Part shown: one piece after another, positions 11,131 to 20,220 of the stretch
Numbering within the stretch: the stretch's first letter is position 1
Layout of the letters: each line of letters opens with the position of its first letter
Origin: Leptospirillum sp.
GTDB lineage: Bacteria; Nitrospirota; Leptospirillia; Leptospirillales; Leptospirillaceae
Length of the DNA: 64,000 nt
Assembly: GCA_027315205.1 (NCBI GenBank)
Contig: DAHUYM010000001.1
Coordinates: 62,001-126,000, forward strand
Direction of reading: 5' to 3'
The notes under the pieces: model-generated
What the model was told of the DNA's origin: nothing
Databases searched by the model: none
What the model saw: the letters and a program-made list of their open reading frames with translations, nothing else
Made by a program: the position numbers and the translations under genes

Positions 11131-11918
11131 TGTTCCCGCGGTTTTTCACGGAACCAGAAGGGGATCGGACTGACCCGCCCGTCCCCGAAATGCTTCTGCG
11201 ACACTTTCCCGACAAGCTCGTGGGATTTCTGGAAAACGGCCGTGCGGAACTTGACCGGGGGACCTTCTCCGGGTTCGCAGTCTCTGGGATCGGTCAGAAC
11301 CCAGCATACGCGGCAAAGGAGGGGTCTCTCCTCATACACCTGGCACAGGTGATCCTCTCCCAGGAACGGGCAGGCCTTGTTGGCCTGCTCGTATTTTTCG
11401 CAGGTCGCGAGCAAACCGTCGAACGACGTCAGGTCGGCTTCGGGCGAACAACCCGATGCCAGGTCCGAAAGAAAGGCATTGCGATCCGACACCTTGGCCT
11501 CCCATTCACGCTGGCGTTGGGGGGACGACGACCGAATACGCTCATCCAGAAGTTCGGCCTCGACCCTGGTCGTTGCCACCATAACGCGGCAACAGGCAGA
11601 GCACCCCGTGCTGCAGGCCATCCCCGGTCCGATCACCTGCCCGAGACGGTCGACGATTCGATAGATCTCCTTCAGGAACATCACTCCGGAGTCCGGAGAG
11701 GGCAGGAACGCATCCACCTCCTTTTCAAGGGCTGCGAGTTCCCCGAGCAGATCTTCGATCGTGCCGGTGGGAAGAGAAAGTTCCTCCCCGCGGTAGTTCA
11801 TGAAAACCGGATGACCGATATTCAATGTCGGAAGTCGATCGTCCGTGAAATCCATCCGTTCGGAATCTCCCGTCGTCAAGGTCTGCTCCGATTGTGGTTC
11901 AAGAGGGCGTCCGGACAT
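11124..11918 (-). CDS. YkgJ-family cysteine-cluster protein
   Basis: 264 residues. It contains a CSTGCSACC motif around residue 110 and later CPFLGEDHLCQVY followed by RPLLCRVCWV. This is the CxxCxxCC...C arrangement of the YkgJ/UPF0153 family, which probably binds zinc or an iron-sulfur cluster. No signal peptide is seen. The function of the family is unknown. Its start lies 20 bp inside the end of the beta-propeller gene and its end overlaps the PAP2 gene by 7 bp, so translation of the three is probably coupled. Confidence 0.85.
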   Translation of the reverse strand: MSGRPLEPQSEQTLTTGDSERMDFTDDRLPTLNIGHPVFMNYRGEELSLPTGTIEDLLGELAALEKEVDAFLPSPDSGVMFLKEIYRIVDRLGQVIGPGMACSTGCSACCRVMVATTRVEAELLDERIRSSSPQRQREWEAKVSDRNAFLSDLASGCSPEADLTSFDGLLATCEKYEQANKACPFLGEDHLCQVYEERPLLCRVCWVLTDPRDCEPGEGPPVKFRTAVFQKSHELVGKVSQKHFGDGRVSPIPFWFREKPREHC

Positions 11919-13413
11919 CCGTCCCGGTCCCGGTCAGTGGGGATCCGGACGAATGTTCGGCAACCTGGGGGACGAGAGGGCTCTTCGCGAGATCTGCGAC
12001 CTTTTCCCCGAATGTGTAAAGCGGCATGGCCCTGACGGTTCCGTCCCGTCCCGCAGCGTAAATCGTTTCTCCCACGATCACGAGAGGATGAGGCCCCAGT
12101 GAATCCGCGATCTTCATTCCCGAAACGATACGGCCTGATTTCCGATCGACAAAATCGATCCGGCCCGAAGGAAGCCCGACGACCAGAAGCCTGCCGACAA
12201 TCGTTCCGCCGTTTTGAGGCGATTCGGGCATTGTAATCCTCCAGATCTTTTTCCCGGTCTTGAGATCCAGGGCCATCAAGCTCCGTGCCGGCGGGGAAGA
12301 CACATAAACGACGCCGTCCGCGCTGGTCGGAATCGACAAATCTTCCGTCTTTTCGGCGATCCCCGAAGAGAAAGGAGTCTTCCAGAGAAGGGTTCCGGTG
12401 TCGAGAGAAAGAGAAACCACCAGGTCACCAGACGGAGAGCGCCGCCTCAGAACCCCGACAAGCTGGCTGCCGACCAGGAGAGGGGTCCCGATGAAAAAAT
12501 GGTCCCAGATCCGGGTTCCTTCCAATTGGAATCTCCAAACCTGGCGTGGCGCGTCGAGCGAGATCGCATGATAGACGGGAGGATTCTCCTGGGCAAGAAT
12601 CAATTTGCCGAATCCCATCACGGGAGAGGCCCAGCCGAACGACCCTTTTGCGACAGGAAGGTCGACGACCATGTGGCCGTCCGCACGGGACAGGAAGAGA
12701 AGATGTCCGCGACCCGTGACCACGGAGACCGTGTGAGGAAGAAGCATCGGACTCGAGAGGACCCCGCCCCGGAAACGGACGGTCCACCGGATTTTTCCGG
12801 TCCGTCTGGAAACGGCCCACAGGGCCTCTCGTCCGTCCCCACGGATCAAACGGCGGGTTCTGGTGTAGAGAACGAGATGTTCCACGGTGACCCCCGGGCT
12901 CGCCGTGACCGTGTAGATCGTTTTCGGCCCGGCGACGGGAGAAGCGAACATGGGCCCCGGGAGCACATCCTTCCAGAGAACCCGACCTCGACCGGCATCG
13001 ATGGAGTACAGATCCCCCTGGACGCTTCCCGCCCAAAGCCTCCCTCCGCTTTCGATCGCTCCGGAATAGAAATCTTCTCGTTCCACGTTCTTCCGAAGGC
13101 CGGGAACACCCGGCACGAGGGCCATGCTCCAGCCCTGGCTTCCGTCGGGAGCCATCAGGCTGAACGCCGGGTTTCGGCCCGGAACGCCTTCTTCCTGAAA
13201 CCAGACGGCAGGAGGAAGAACCTTGGGGGAAGGTTTTTTTTCCGACCCGGTGGACCGATCCTCCCCAGGAAAGGTCCCTCCCGGAAATCCGGATGGTCCG
13301 GAAGGTTCTCCCGCGAGTGCGTGGGACCGGAGCCCGTTGCCCTGCACAGAAAGAACCAGGAAAACCGCTATCCACAACCCTGTCGTGTACCTATACCGTC
13401 TTGTCCGATCCAT
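11899..13413 (-). CDS. Exported PQQ-like beta-propeller protein
   Basis: 504 residues from the ATG at 13413. The start MDRTRRYRYTTGLWIAVFLV is a good Sec signal peptide; a longer frame from 13611 has an unlikely leader, so I rejected it. After a Pro- and Gly-rich linker come repeated blades with the pattern of PQQ/BamB propellers: GRVLWKDVLPG, RTGKIRWTVRF, TGTLLWKTPF, LKTGKKIWRITMP, and others. It is periplasmic or outer-membrane associated. There is no lipobox Cys, so it is not an obvious BamB, and no PQQ-dehydrogenase catalytic residues are apparent. It heads the operon with the YkgJ-like and PAP2 genes. Role unknown. Confidence 0.8.
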   Translation of the reverse strand: MDRTRRYRYTTGLWIAVFLVLSVQGNGLRSHALAGEPSGPSGFPGGTFPGEDRSTGSEKKPSPKVLPPAVWFQEEGVPGRNPAFSLMAPDGSQGWSMALVPGVPGLRKNVEREDFYSGAIESGGRLWAGSVQGDLYSIDAGRGRVLWKDVLPGPMFASPVAGPKTIYTVTASPGVTVEHLVLYTRTRRLIRGDGREALWAVSRRTGKIRWTVRFRGGVLSSPMLLPHTVSVVTGRGHLLFLSRADGHMVVDLPVAKGSFGWASPVMGFGKLILAQENPPVYHAISLDAPRQVWRFQLEGTRIWDHFFIGTPLLVGSQLVGVLRRRSPSGDLVVSLSLDTGTLLWKTPFSSGIAEKTEDLSIPTSADGVVYVSSPPARSLMALDLKTGKKIWRITMPESPQNGGTIVGRLLVVGLPSGRIDFVDRKSGRIVSGMKIADSLGPHPLVIVGETIYAAGRDGTVRAMPLYTFGEKVADLAKSPLVPQVAEHSSGSPLTGTGTDVRTPS

Positions 13414-13734
13414 CCCTTCCCGACCCCCCCAATCGATTTCCGGCCCGAGAGACCGGTTTTTCGTCCCCTTCGCGGACGGAGCCCCGACCCGGGGAAGATC
13501 GATCTTATCGACCTTTTGACTCTTCGGATTTTCTCCTTCCAAACTTTCGGGAAGGACTCCCCCAAAAATCGGAACCCGGAACGTGAATAAGATGGAAAAC
13601 CGGGCGGGCACGGGGATCGATCGGGACTTTTTGTGGTTCCGAGAGACATTCCGTGTGACCTATGTCCTTCCCACCGCGGGCCGGCGGGACTAAGGTACGA
13701 AAATCAAGATTAGGGAGTCCTTAGGGAAGCGCCG
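13414..13734. other. Gap without a recognisable gene
   Basis: These 321 bp separate the beta-propeller gene start from the end of the BamE-like gene, both on the minus strand. I see no convincing coding frame. A CTAAGG...CCTTAG inverted repeat near 13690-13722 could be a weak terminator for the lipoprotein gene. The rest should hold the promoter of the beta-propeller operon, but I could not pick out clear boxes. Confidence 0.4.
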
Positions 13735-14118
13735 CTAGAACAAACGACGGTGTCCATGCTGAACAGCGGTAACCTTACGGACGATCCCCTTCGTGGAGAA
13801 GAGGATATTCACTTGACTGACCCTGGTATCGGACACAAACCAACCGCTTCTTTTCGTATGCCGGTAGATCCACGTCTGGTTGCCGAGAATCGTATCCACT
13901 TCGTCCGGTTTTCCGAGGATCCTCCTCACATCCCCCATGGTGCTGACCCCTTCCCGGATCCGGGAGAGTTCCACAGGATGGACGGCCGTACCTTCCTGCC
14001 GAGCACAACCGGGCATCGAAGCCGAAAAAATCCCCATGCCGGCCAGGAAGAGTAAGCCCATGAACACGATATGCCATCCGTTACGCTTGGAAAGACGGGG
14101 TTGGGCCTGAAATGCCAT
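13735..14118 (-). CDS. SmpA/OmlA (BamE-like) domain lipoprotein
   Basis: 127 residues from the ATG at 14118, chosen because AAGGA lies 7 bases upstream; the longer frame from 14202 lacks a ribosome site. A hydrophobic leader ends in the lipobox-like SMPGC, predicting outer-membrane lipidation. The mature part has the SmpA/OmlA pattern: IREGVSTMGDVRRILGKPDE, then QTWIYRH and VNILFSTKGIVRKV. BamE-like proteins help the outer membrane protein assembly machine, but this fold is also used by unrelated small lipoproteins. It is divergent from the penicillin-binding protein gene with 67 bp between starts. Confidence 0.8.
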   Translation of the reverse strand: MAFQAQPRLSKRNGWHIVFMGLLFLAGMGIFSASMPGCARQEGTAVHPVELSRIREGVSTMGDVRRILGKPDEVDTILGNQTWIYRHTKRSGWFVSDTRVSQVNILFSTKGIVRKVTAVQHGHRRLF

Positions 14119-14185
14119 GGGATCTTCCTTTCGGGGCCTGGAACCCGGTCCGGATTCCAGGATCGCATACGACGAGAGACGGAAA

Positions 14186-16522
14186 ATGAATCGACGCCCC
14201 ATTCTAGCAAGGCTACCCGATCAGTTCCAGAAATGGTTTCTCGCCTGCATCCTCGTCTTCGGAGGAATCCATCTTCTCGCCGACTTTCTCGTCGATCGGC
14301 TCGACCGCCATCTTTTGATTCTCCTGACAACCATCGAATCGCCGGGTATAGGGCTTTATTCCGCACCATTCCGCGTCTCTTCCGGCGACAGAATCCCGAA
14401 GACCCTCCTCTCGGGACTCCTCACGTCCCGTCCCCCCTCTCCCCACGCATTCAAAGGCCACAGCTTCCTCATCGTCTCCGGAATTACGGGAAGCGCTCCC
14501 CCTCCGTATCCCTCTCCCGCCTGGAACGCGATGAAACGCTATGTCTTGTCTTTCGGACCGGACGGCAAGACGATCCTTTCCATCGTCGAGAGCGGTCCGG
14601 AAAGAATCCTTACGCCCTTATCCCTTGATGGCCTCTGGCTGCCTCCCGTTTTTTTGGGGACAATTACGGAAGGCGTTCTCGCCGAATACAGGCCGGTCCC
14701 CCTGTCCGAGGTTTCCCGGGCGATGAAGAAAACCCTGATCGTCTCCGAAGACCGCCGATTCTACCAAGAACCCGCGATCGATCCGATGGGCATCCTGAGG
14801 GCGGCATGGGACGACATCAAGGCCGCACGCTTTCGGGAAGGCGGGAGCACGCTCACCCAACAGGTCGTCAAAAACCTATTTTTAAACCGGGACAAAACCC
14901 TTTACCGGAAAGCCGTCGAAGCCGTCTACGCTCTCCGACTGATCCATCTTCGAACGCCAGATCAGGTTCTCTCCCTCTACCTGAACCACATCGATTGGGG
15001 AGGGACCGACCACACGCGGATCATCGGTATCGAAGCGGCGACAGAACGTTATTTCGGACATCCCGCCCGATATCTCAATTACCGGGAATCGGCGCTTCTT
15101 GCCGCCATATTGCGGGCGCCGACCCGCAACGCTCCGTTCCGGGACCCGGGACGGGCCATGGAAATCCGGAACCGGATCCTGGGTAAACTCTACCGGCAAA
15201 AAATCCTCTCCAAGAAAGAGTACTCCTTCGACATCCGATCCCCCCTGGGAGTCTCCCGGGACGCGTTCCGAAATACCCAGCCGGGACCCTATTTTGCGGA
15301 CTGGGCCGCACGCATCATTTTTCACAACATGGACCAAATCGTTCCGGACGAAGAAGAGATCTCGATGGCGACGACCATGGACCCCATACTCTCTTCACGG
15401 CTGGACTTTCTGCTGCCACGGATCCTTCGCCGACTCGAGAAATCCTACCGGCTCAACCCGGGATCGAAAGGTACCCCTCTCGAAGCCGCCGCCGTCGTCA
15501 TGGACCCACGAACCGGGAATGTCCTGGCCATGTCCGGTGGGCGGGGCTTCGATTCATCCCCTTTCAACCGGGCTGTCCGCTCTTACCGCCAACCTGCCTC
15601 TCTTTTCAAGATCGTTCCCTATCTGGTCGCACTCTCTCCCGAATCTGACGGTCCACCAAGGGCAACGCTTTCGACATGGCTGTCGAATGATCCGATCTCC
15701 ATGAAAGCCGGTGGTTTGAACTGGCAACCGAAGAATGCCACAGAAGTTCGTTCCCAGCGGCTTCTGCTCGAGGAGGCTTTCATCCATTCCCTGAACATTC
15801 CCCTGCTTCACCTGGAACCGCTCCTCCCGCCCCGTCGCCTTGTCCAGACGGCCAGGGATCTGGGGCTCGAAACGCCTTCCCCCGAGAAACTTCCCGCATC
15901 CTGGCCCCTCGGGGTCGTACCTCAAACACCTTTGGAAATCGCCGCCGCCTATTCGATCGTGGCGAACGGAGGCTGGGCCGTCTCTCCCCAGGCCTTCCCG
16001 AACCCTTCCCCTCCCCTGTCACCCCGGTCCCGCATCCTTGACCCAGGGGCCGTCTACCTGGTCAACCATCTCCTCCGCGAAACCGTGAGAAGGGGGACCG
16101 GACGTGCTCTGACCCGCTGGGTCGGGGAAGAATCCGGGTGGGGAGGGAAGACCGGGACATCGAACGAAGGTCGGGACGGATGGTTCGTCGCGGTTTCGCC
16201 CGAACGGGTCGTGGTGGTCTGGGTCGGGTTCGACGACAACCGACCGACCCACCGTGTCGGGGCAGAACTTGCGATTCCTGTCGTAGGCCCCCTCCTGCAG
16301 GAGACCCTTCCCCACGTCACCCCTCTCCCGCCCCCGCCCGATATCACCTGGGACCCGATCGATCCCGAAACCGGTCTGGTCGCAAACGACGCCTGCGCAC
16401 GAACGGTGATGAAACTTCCCTACCTTCCCGGGAGCGCTCCGCCCCAGGAAGGATGCGGAACCGCTCCCCCTCCGGACCATCTCATTCAGTCCATCAGTCA
16501 CTTCCTGCATCATTTGTTCTGA
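14186..16522 (+). CDS. mrcB: Bifunctional class A penicillin-binding protein (PBP1b-like)
   Basis: 778 residues from the ATG at 14186. One N-terminal membrane anchor (about residues 13-35) precedes a UB2H-like region. The glycosyltransferase domain has SEDRRFY with its catalytic Glu near residue 187, EGGSTLTQQVVKNLFL and RKAVEAVYALRL. The transpeptidase domain has all three motifs: SLFK with Ser472, SLN at Ser535 and KTG at Lys655. It polymerises lipid II and cross-links peptidoglycan in the periplasm. The gene stands alone, followed by tRNA-Gln. The symbol is by resemblance to PBP1b rather than PBP1a, because of the UB2H-like N-terminal region; this is less sure than the enzyme class. Confidence 0.9.
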   Translation: MNRRPILARLPDQFQKWFLACILVFGGIHLLADFLVDRLDRHLLILLTTIESPGIGLYSAPFRVSSGDRIPKTLLSGLLTSRPPSPHAFKGHSFLIVSGITGSAPPPYPSPAWNAMKRYVLSFGPDGKTILSIVESGPERILTPLSLDGLWLPPVFLGTITEGVLAEYRPVPLSEVSRAMKKTLIVSEDRRFYQEPAIDPMGILRAAWDDIKAARFREGGSTLTQQVVKNLFLNRDKTLYRKAVEAVYALRLIHLRTPDQVLSLYLNHIDWGGTDHTRIIGIEAATERYFGHPARYLNYRESALLAAILRAPTRNAPFRDPGRAMEIRNRILGKLYRQKILSKKEYSFDIRSPLGVSRDAFRNTQPGPYFADWAARIIFHNMDQIVPDEEEISMATTMDPILSSRLDFLLPRILRRLEKSYRLNPGSKGTPLEAAAVVMDPRTGNVLAMSGGRGFDSSPFNRAVRSYRQPASLFKIVPYLVALSPESDGPPRATLSTWLSNDPISMKAGGLNWQPKNATEVRSQRLLLEEAFIHSLNIPLLHLEPLLPPRRLVQTARDLGLETPSPEKLPASWPLGVVPQTPLEIAAAYSIVANGGWAVSPQAFPNPSPPLSPRSRILDPGAVYLVNHLLRETVRRGTGRALTRWVGEESGWGGKTGTSNEGRDGWFVAVSPERVVVVWVGFDDNRPTHRVGAELAIPVVGPLLQETLPHVTPLPPPPDITWDPIDPETGLVANDACARTVMKLPYLPGSAPPQEGCGTAPPPDHLIQSISHFLHHLF

Positions 16523-16577
16523 AGCGTCTTGATTTCGGCTCGGGAATCGGACAAAATCTCACAACAAATCGAATCCT

Positions 16578-16651
16578 TGGGGGATCGTCTAATGGCAGGA
16601 CGACAGACTCTGGATCTGTCTATCGGGGTTCGAGTCCCTGTCCCCCAGCCA
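16578..16651 (+). tRNA. tRNA-Gln (anticodon CTG)
   Basis: A 74-base cloverleaf with CCA encoded. The acceptor stem TGGGGGA pairs with TCCCCCA. The D-arm contains AATGGCAGG. The anticodon stem ACAGA/TCTGT encloses the loop CTCTGGA, giving anticodon CTG for CAG codons. The T-arm contains GGTTCGAGTCC. It lies 55 bp after the penicillin-binding protein gene and is followed at once by a terminator. Confidence 0.96.
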
Positions 16652-16659
16652 ATCCTGGA

Positions 16660-16690
16660 AAGGGCCTGTTTCGGATAACAGGCCCTTTTT
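16660..16690 (+). terminator. Rho-independent terminator of the tRNA-Gln transcript
   Basis: The arms AAGGGCCTGTT and AACAGGCCCTT form a perfect 11-bp stem with a 7-base loop, followed by a T run. It begins 9 bp after the tRNA CCA end. Confidence 0.95.
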
Positions 16691-16762
16691 CCCCACTGCA
16701 CAGTCCCCGAAACCCACACCGTTCACGATCGGCACCCCACGCGCCGAAACGAAAGTACCCCG

Positions 16763-17965
16763 ATGCCGACGGAACGCCCCTCTCTCCCGACGATAACCGC
16801 TTCCGCCATCGAATCCCTGTTCGTGAACGGGTTGGCCGGTGGATATCTTTGGCCTTTCCTTCCCATCATCCTGGCGTCGGCCGGGATCACTCCGTCCGGA
16901 ATCGGCCTGGTCTTCGCGCTGGCCAACGTCCTTATTTTGTCCCTTCGGCTGCCCCTGGGTCACATGCTCGACCACGCACATCCCCTTGGAAGACTCCGGG
17001 GAGCGCTCCTCCTCATTCCGTTTCCGGCAACGGTCGCACTGACCCTCCGGGCACATCACGCGGTTCCGGCCATCCTGGTTGTACTTTCGCTGCATCTTTC
17101 CCGCATGCCCTTTCTTCCCCTCTCTCTCGCTCTTCTGAAAATTGCATCCGAAAAAGGCCGGACCCTCTTCGAACCCCACGTATTCGTCATCCTCCAGCAT
17201 CTCTTTCTCGGTGGACTGGGACTCCTGGCCGGATTCACGGTCCAGGGCATCGGTGTGCCCCGCACGTTTCTCTCTGTTTCGGTCCTTATTTTCCTCATTA
17301 CCGGGATTCTTCTCGTCGCGGGTTTTCCTCCCTTCCCAAACGCCCGACCAAAGACACCGAAGACATGGTATATCCCCGACCGCAGAGAAATTCTCATGCT
17401 TGTTTCATTCTTCTCTTTCCATCTTGTCAACGCGCCCCTATTACCGTTCGCCGAACTCTACATGAAATCCGTCGCCCCTCACGTCTCTTGGGTTCCATGG
17501 ACCGCGGGCATTGCCGAGATCGCCATGGCGTTGACTGCGGCTCTCCTCATCCCCATCAATCGCCTCCCCCGGCGGTCGTTCTGGATCCTGATCTCCGCTT
17601 CGGTCGTCCTCGTAATCCGGATGGGAGGCTATTCCCTCGCGCCGGGAGCCTTGACAACACTCTTCATCTCTCTACTCGACGGATACAGTTCGGGAGCCTT
17701 CTGGATCGTAAGCCTGTCGTGGGTCGCCAACCGGATGTCCGGTCTCGGGGAATTCAATCAGCTGGCGGGATATGTGGATATATCCGTGACGATCGGCAGT
17801 ATCCTCGGGAACATCGCGTTCGGCTGGGGAGTGGGTCTGTGGGGATTCGCGGGGGCATCGAAATATTTTCTGGGCCTCAATTTGCTTGCGCCGCTGTTTC
17901 TTCTTTTGTCGGGACCGGCGGCATGGGCCCCGCATGCTTCCCAAAGAGAAGCACTTGAGAGATGA
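16763..17965 (+). CDS. Major facilitator superfamily transporter
   Basis: 400 residues with about 10-12 hydrophobic helices spread over the whole length, as in MFS permeases of the MFS_1-like group. The N-terminal half has LRLPLGHMLDHAHPLGRLRG between helices 2 and 3, the position of the conserved MFS cytoplasmic loop. It is an inner-membrane protein, probably a proton-coupled exporter or importer. No substrate can be assigned. The MarR-family gene starts 141 bp downstream on the same strand and might be related in regulation. A clear ribosome site is lacking before the ATG. Confidence 0.82.
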   Translation: MPTERPSLPTITASAIESLFVNGLAGGYLWPFLPIILASAGITPSGIGLVFALANVLILSLRLPLGHMLDHAHPLGRLRGALLLIPFPATVALTLRAHHAVPAILVVLSLHLSRMPFLPLSLALLKIASEKGRTLFEPHVFVILQHLFLGGLGLLAGFTVQGIGVPRTFLSVSVLIFLITGILLVAGFPPFPNARPKTPKTWYIPDRREILMLVSFFSFHLVNAPLLPFAELYMKSVAPHVSWVPWTAGIAEIAMALTAALLIPINRLPRRSFWILISASVVLVIRMGGYSLAPGALTTLFISLLDGYSSGAFWIVSLSWVANRMSGLGEFNQLAGYVDISVTIGSILGNIAFGWGVGLWGFAGASKYFLGLNLLAPLFLLLSGPAAWAPHASQREALER

Positions 17966-18106
17966 TAGGACAACTTCGATACACCGACCCTCTGCACGAC
18001 CGACCTATCAAGAACAAGAGACGCTTGCCGGGGACACTAGGAAAAAATCGAATTTCCTCCCGGTAATGTTGTGTAGGCAACCATGTCCTCAAGGACGGAG
18101 CTAAGC

Positions 18107-18583
18107 ATGAAAAAGACCAAGGCGCGCAGTCTTCGTAAGGACCTCGGCTACTGGCTCAACCGCCTCAGGACGGAATTCCAGCAGTCCTTCAAGGAACGCA
18201 TCGCGAAAGAGGGGGTGAGCCTGCCCGAATGGAGCATCATGGTCAGCCTCTGGAACGGAGATGCCACAAACGTGATGGAGCTTTCGAGATTTATCGAGGT
18301 GGACAAGGGCGCCGTCTCCCGGACCCTCGCAGATCTCGAGGAAAAGGACCTCGTCAGGCGAAAGCCGGGACCGGACGGAAGATCCTATTCCATCAAGCTG
18401 ACAAAAAAAGGGGAAGGCCGGATGCCGGTTCTGGCAAAGTGCGCCCTGCAGAACGAGGAGTCGTACTTTGGGATCCTGCGCGGAAAGGAGAGGAAGGAGT
18501 TCCACAAGCTCTTCGGAAAGATCCTGGTTGGAGCGGGCATCGTGCCGCCCGATGAATGGAAGAAGGAGAACTCCGGCGAATGA
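18107..18583 (+). CDS. MarR-family transcriptional regulator
   Basis: 158 residues from the ATG at 18107, which has GGAG 6 bases upstream; an ATG at 18083 has a poorer site. The winged helix-turn-helix is clear: LPEWSIMVSLW, then NVMELSRFIEVDKGAVSRTL and LEEKDLVRRKPGPDGRSYSI, the last being the wing. Such dimers often repress efflux or stress genes and respond to small phenolic ligands. It follows an MFS transporter gene, the usual partner, although MarR genes more often precede their targets. The stop codon lies within an imperfect inverted repeat shared with the convergent HD-GYP gene. Confidence 0.9.
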   Translation: MKKTKARSLRKDLGYWLNRLRTEFQQSFKERIAKEGVSLPEWSIMVSLWNGDATNVMELSRFIEVDKGAVSRTLADLEEKDLVRRKPGPDGRSYSIKLTKKGEGRMPVLAKCALQNEESYFGILRGKERKEFHKLFGKILVGAGIVPPDEWKKENSGE

Positions 18584-18616
18584 CACACGGTGTCTGGAAT
18601 GACCACCGTCCCCGTG

Positions 18617-19984
18617 TCACCCCGGAAGCTCCCGCGCGATCGAACGGAAGACGTCGAGACAGTCCCGGTCGACCGCTTTGTCCTTCAACCCGTCCAGTAT
18701 CGAAAACGCTTCCTCGAACGACATGGCCTTCCGGTAGGGCCGCTCTTCCGTGAGGGCGTCGAAAATGTCCGCTACCGTGATGATCCGGGTCTCGATACAG
18801 ATTTCCGGGGCCGCGATCCCCCGGGGATAGCCCAGACCGTCGAGGCGTTCGTGATGCGCGCCGGATACCGCCGCCAGTGTCCGGAACGGGGCGATGCGGC
18901 ACAGGATCTCTTCTGTATACTGGGCATGTTTTTTGACGGCTTCGTACTCTTCAGGATCCAGCTTGCCGGGCTTGTCGAGGATCGCGTTGCTGACGCCAAG
19001 TTTTCCGAGATCATGAAGGAAACCTCCCCGCCGGACCCAGATACACCGTTCCGGAGCGAATCCCATTCTCTTCGCGACATTCATGGTGTAATCGCCGACC
19101 CTTTGACTGTGCCCGAACGTATAGGGACTCTTTGCGTCGATGATTTTCCCGAACGCCCTGGCGACAGAATCCAGGCTCTCGCTGTCCGCGAGAATGGAAA
19201 ATCCTTCGGGTTCCAGTTCGAGGACCCTTCGCTCCAGCCCATCCGCTTCGATCTCCTTCCAGAAATCGTCCCTTGAGGCGACGCTCTCGAACGCCGACAC
19301 AACCTTCGGGTCGAACCAGGACCCTCGTCTCTTGCGGACTTCCGTCATGGAACGCAGACCTTCCCCCCCATACGAAAAAACGTCGGCGACTTGCGCCATG
19401 AGAGCAATCTGCGACGCGAGGGGGATTTCATTTCCAATGAGACCCCTAGGACGGCCCTGGCCATTCCAGTGTTCGTCGAGGCAGCGCACGGCTTCGGCGA
19501 CCCGTTCGTTGAAACCGAGCTCAATGGCGATGTTGGCCCCTCTTTCGCACCGTGCCGAAAAAAGTTCCCTGGCCAGCTCTTCTCCGTTCATGGCAAGGTT
19601 CAGGATTCTCCGAAACTTTTCCTGGAGAGGCTTTCCTAAGCCCGTATGGGAGAATACGAAATTCGCCACCTGAAGAACACTGTCGGTATCGACCGTCTTG
19701 AAATCGTTCTTGGTCGAACGGTCGTCGGATCCGTACAGCTCGAAGAGCCTTGCCGCATTGCTGCTGCACCCCGCGTCCTTCAGAAGAATGGAATAATAGA
19801 GGTTCCAGAGCTCCTCCGGACCAAGGCCCATCTCCCTTCCGACCGACATCCCGATCAGGCAGGATCTGAGGCAATGCCCAGGGGGCTGGCCTTCGGTCAT
19901 ATCCAAGGCATATGTCAGGGAAGCGATCAGCTCGGAAAACGTGATCGTCGTCTCCGCATCCGTCCATTGAATTCCGATCCCCAT
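18617..19984 (-). CDS. HD-GYP domain protein (putative c-di-GMP phosphodiesterase)
   Basis: 455 residues from the ATG at 19984, which has AAGGAG 6 bases upstream. The C-terminal half is a full HD-GYP domain: GHSQRVGDYT, GGFLHDLGKLGV, HHERLDGLGYPRG and ADIFDALTEERPYR. The N-terminal half looks like a second, degenerate HD domain, with LLKDAGCSS where HD is expected and EHWNGQGRPRGL in place of the GYP loop. The active half probably hydrolyses cyclic di-GMP to GMP. It is soluble with no sensor receiver domain. It is divergent from the DAB operon, 389 bp away. The PilZ gene near 36 kb could be part of the same signalling. Confidence 0.9.
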   Translation of the reverse strand: MGIGIQWTDAETTITFSELIASLTYALDMTEGQPPGHCLRSCLIGMSVGREMGLGPEELWNLYYSILLKDAGCSSNAARLFELYGSDDRSTKNDFKTVDTDSVLQVANFVFSHTGLGKPLQEKFRRILNLAMNGEELARELFSARCERGANIAIELGFNERVAEAVRCLDEHWNGQGRPRGLIGNEIPLASQIALMAQVADVFSYGGEGLRSMTEVRKRRGSWFDPKVVSAFESVASRDDFWKEIEADGLERRVLELEPEGFSILADSESLDSVARAFGKIIDAKSPYTFGHSQRVGDYTMNVAKRMGFAPERCIWVRRGGFLHDLGKLGVSNAILDKPGKLDPEEYEAVKKHAQYTEEILCRIAPFRTLAAVSGAHHERLDGLGYPRGIAAPEICIETRIITVADIFDALTEERPYRKAMSFEEAFSILDGLKDKAVDRDCLDVFRSIARELPG

Positions 19985-20139
19985 AGGCGTCTCCTTATAC
20001 ACCGGGCACGGTGCCGTGTCCCTCGACCCGACGCCCTGTCTTTACTATCTTAAATCTTTTTCAAGGAATGGGAATCCGAAAAACGAAATCCCATCCTGCC
20101 GGCGGCCCGGTCTTCCACGATCTTTCTTTTGACAGGCTT

Positions 20140-20168
20140 TTGACAGGGGCCGACGTCCGCCCGATAAT
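20140..20168 (+). promoter_or_regulatory. Sigma-70-type promoter of the DAB operon
   Basis: TTGACA (20140-20145), a 17-bp spacer and GATAAT (20163-20168). The -35 is perfect and the -10 matches 5 of 6. A second TTGACA lies just upstream at 20129, forming a tandem direct repeat TTGACAGG. Start of transcription would be near 20175, giving a leader of about 200 bases before dabB. Confidence 0.7.
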
Positions 20169-20187
20169 AGAAAGAATCCCCCTATTA

Positions 20188-20220
20188 TTTTCCAGGTTCC
20201 TTGTGAAGGAACCTGGAAAA
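20188..20220. repeat. 15-bp perfect stem-loop in the DAB operon leader
   Basis: TTTTCCAGGTTCCTT, the loop GTG, then AAGGAACCTGGAAAA: a perfect 15-bp inverted repeat. On either strand the stem starts with T and ends with A, so there is no trailing U run outside it and it is not a normal rho-independent terminator. It would begin about 13 bases into the mRNA predicted from the promoter at 20140. It could be an operator or an mRNA-stabilising or regulatory hairpin. Confidence 0.75.

Noticed and set aside
12214-13590. 458-codon open frame on the plus strand
   Set aside because: It is antisense to the beta-propeller gene, Arg/Pro-rich with no domain, and arises from GC-rich codon usage.
16138-17958. 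606-codon open frame running through tRNA-Gln
   Set aside because: It crosses a clear tRNA, a terminator and the MFS gene in a different frame and shows no protein features.
20188-20220. Stem-loop as a rho-independent terminator
   Set aside because: On both strands the stem begins with T and ends with A, so there is no U run after the stem; leader or operator function is more likely.
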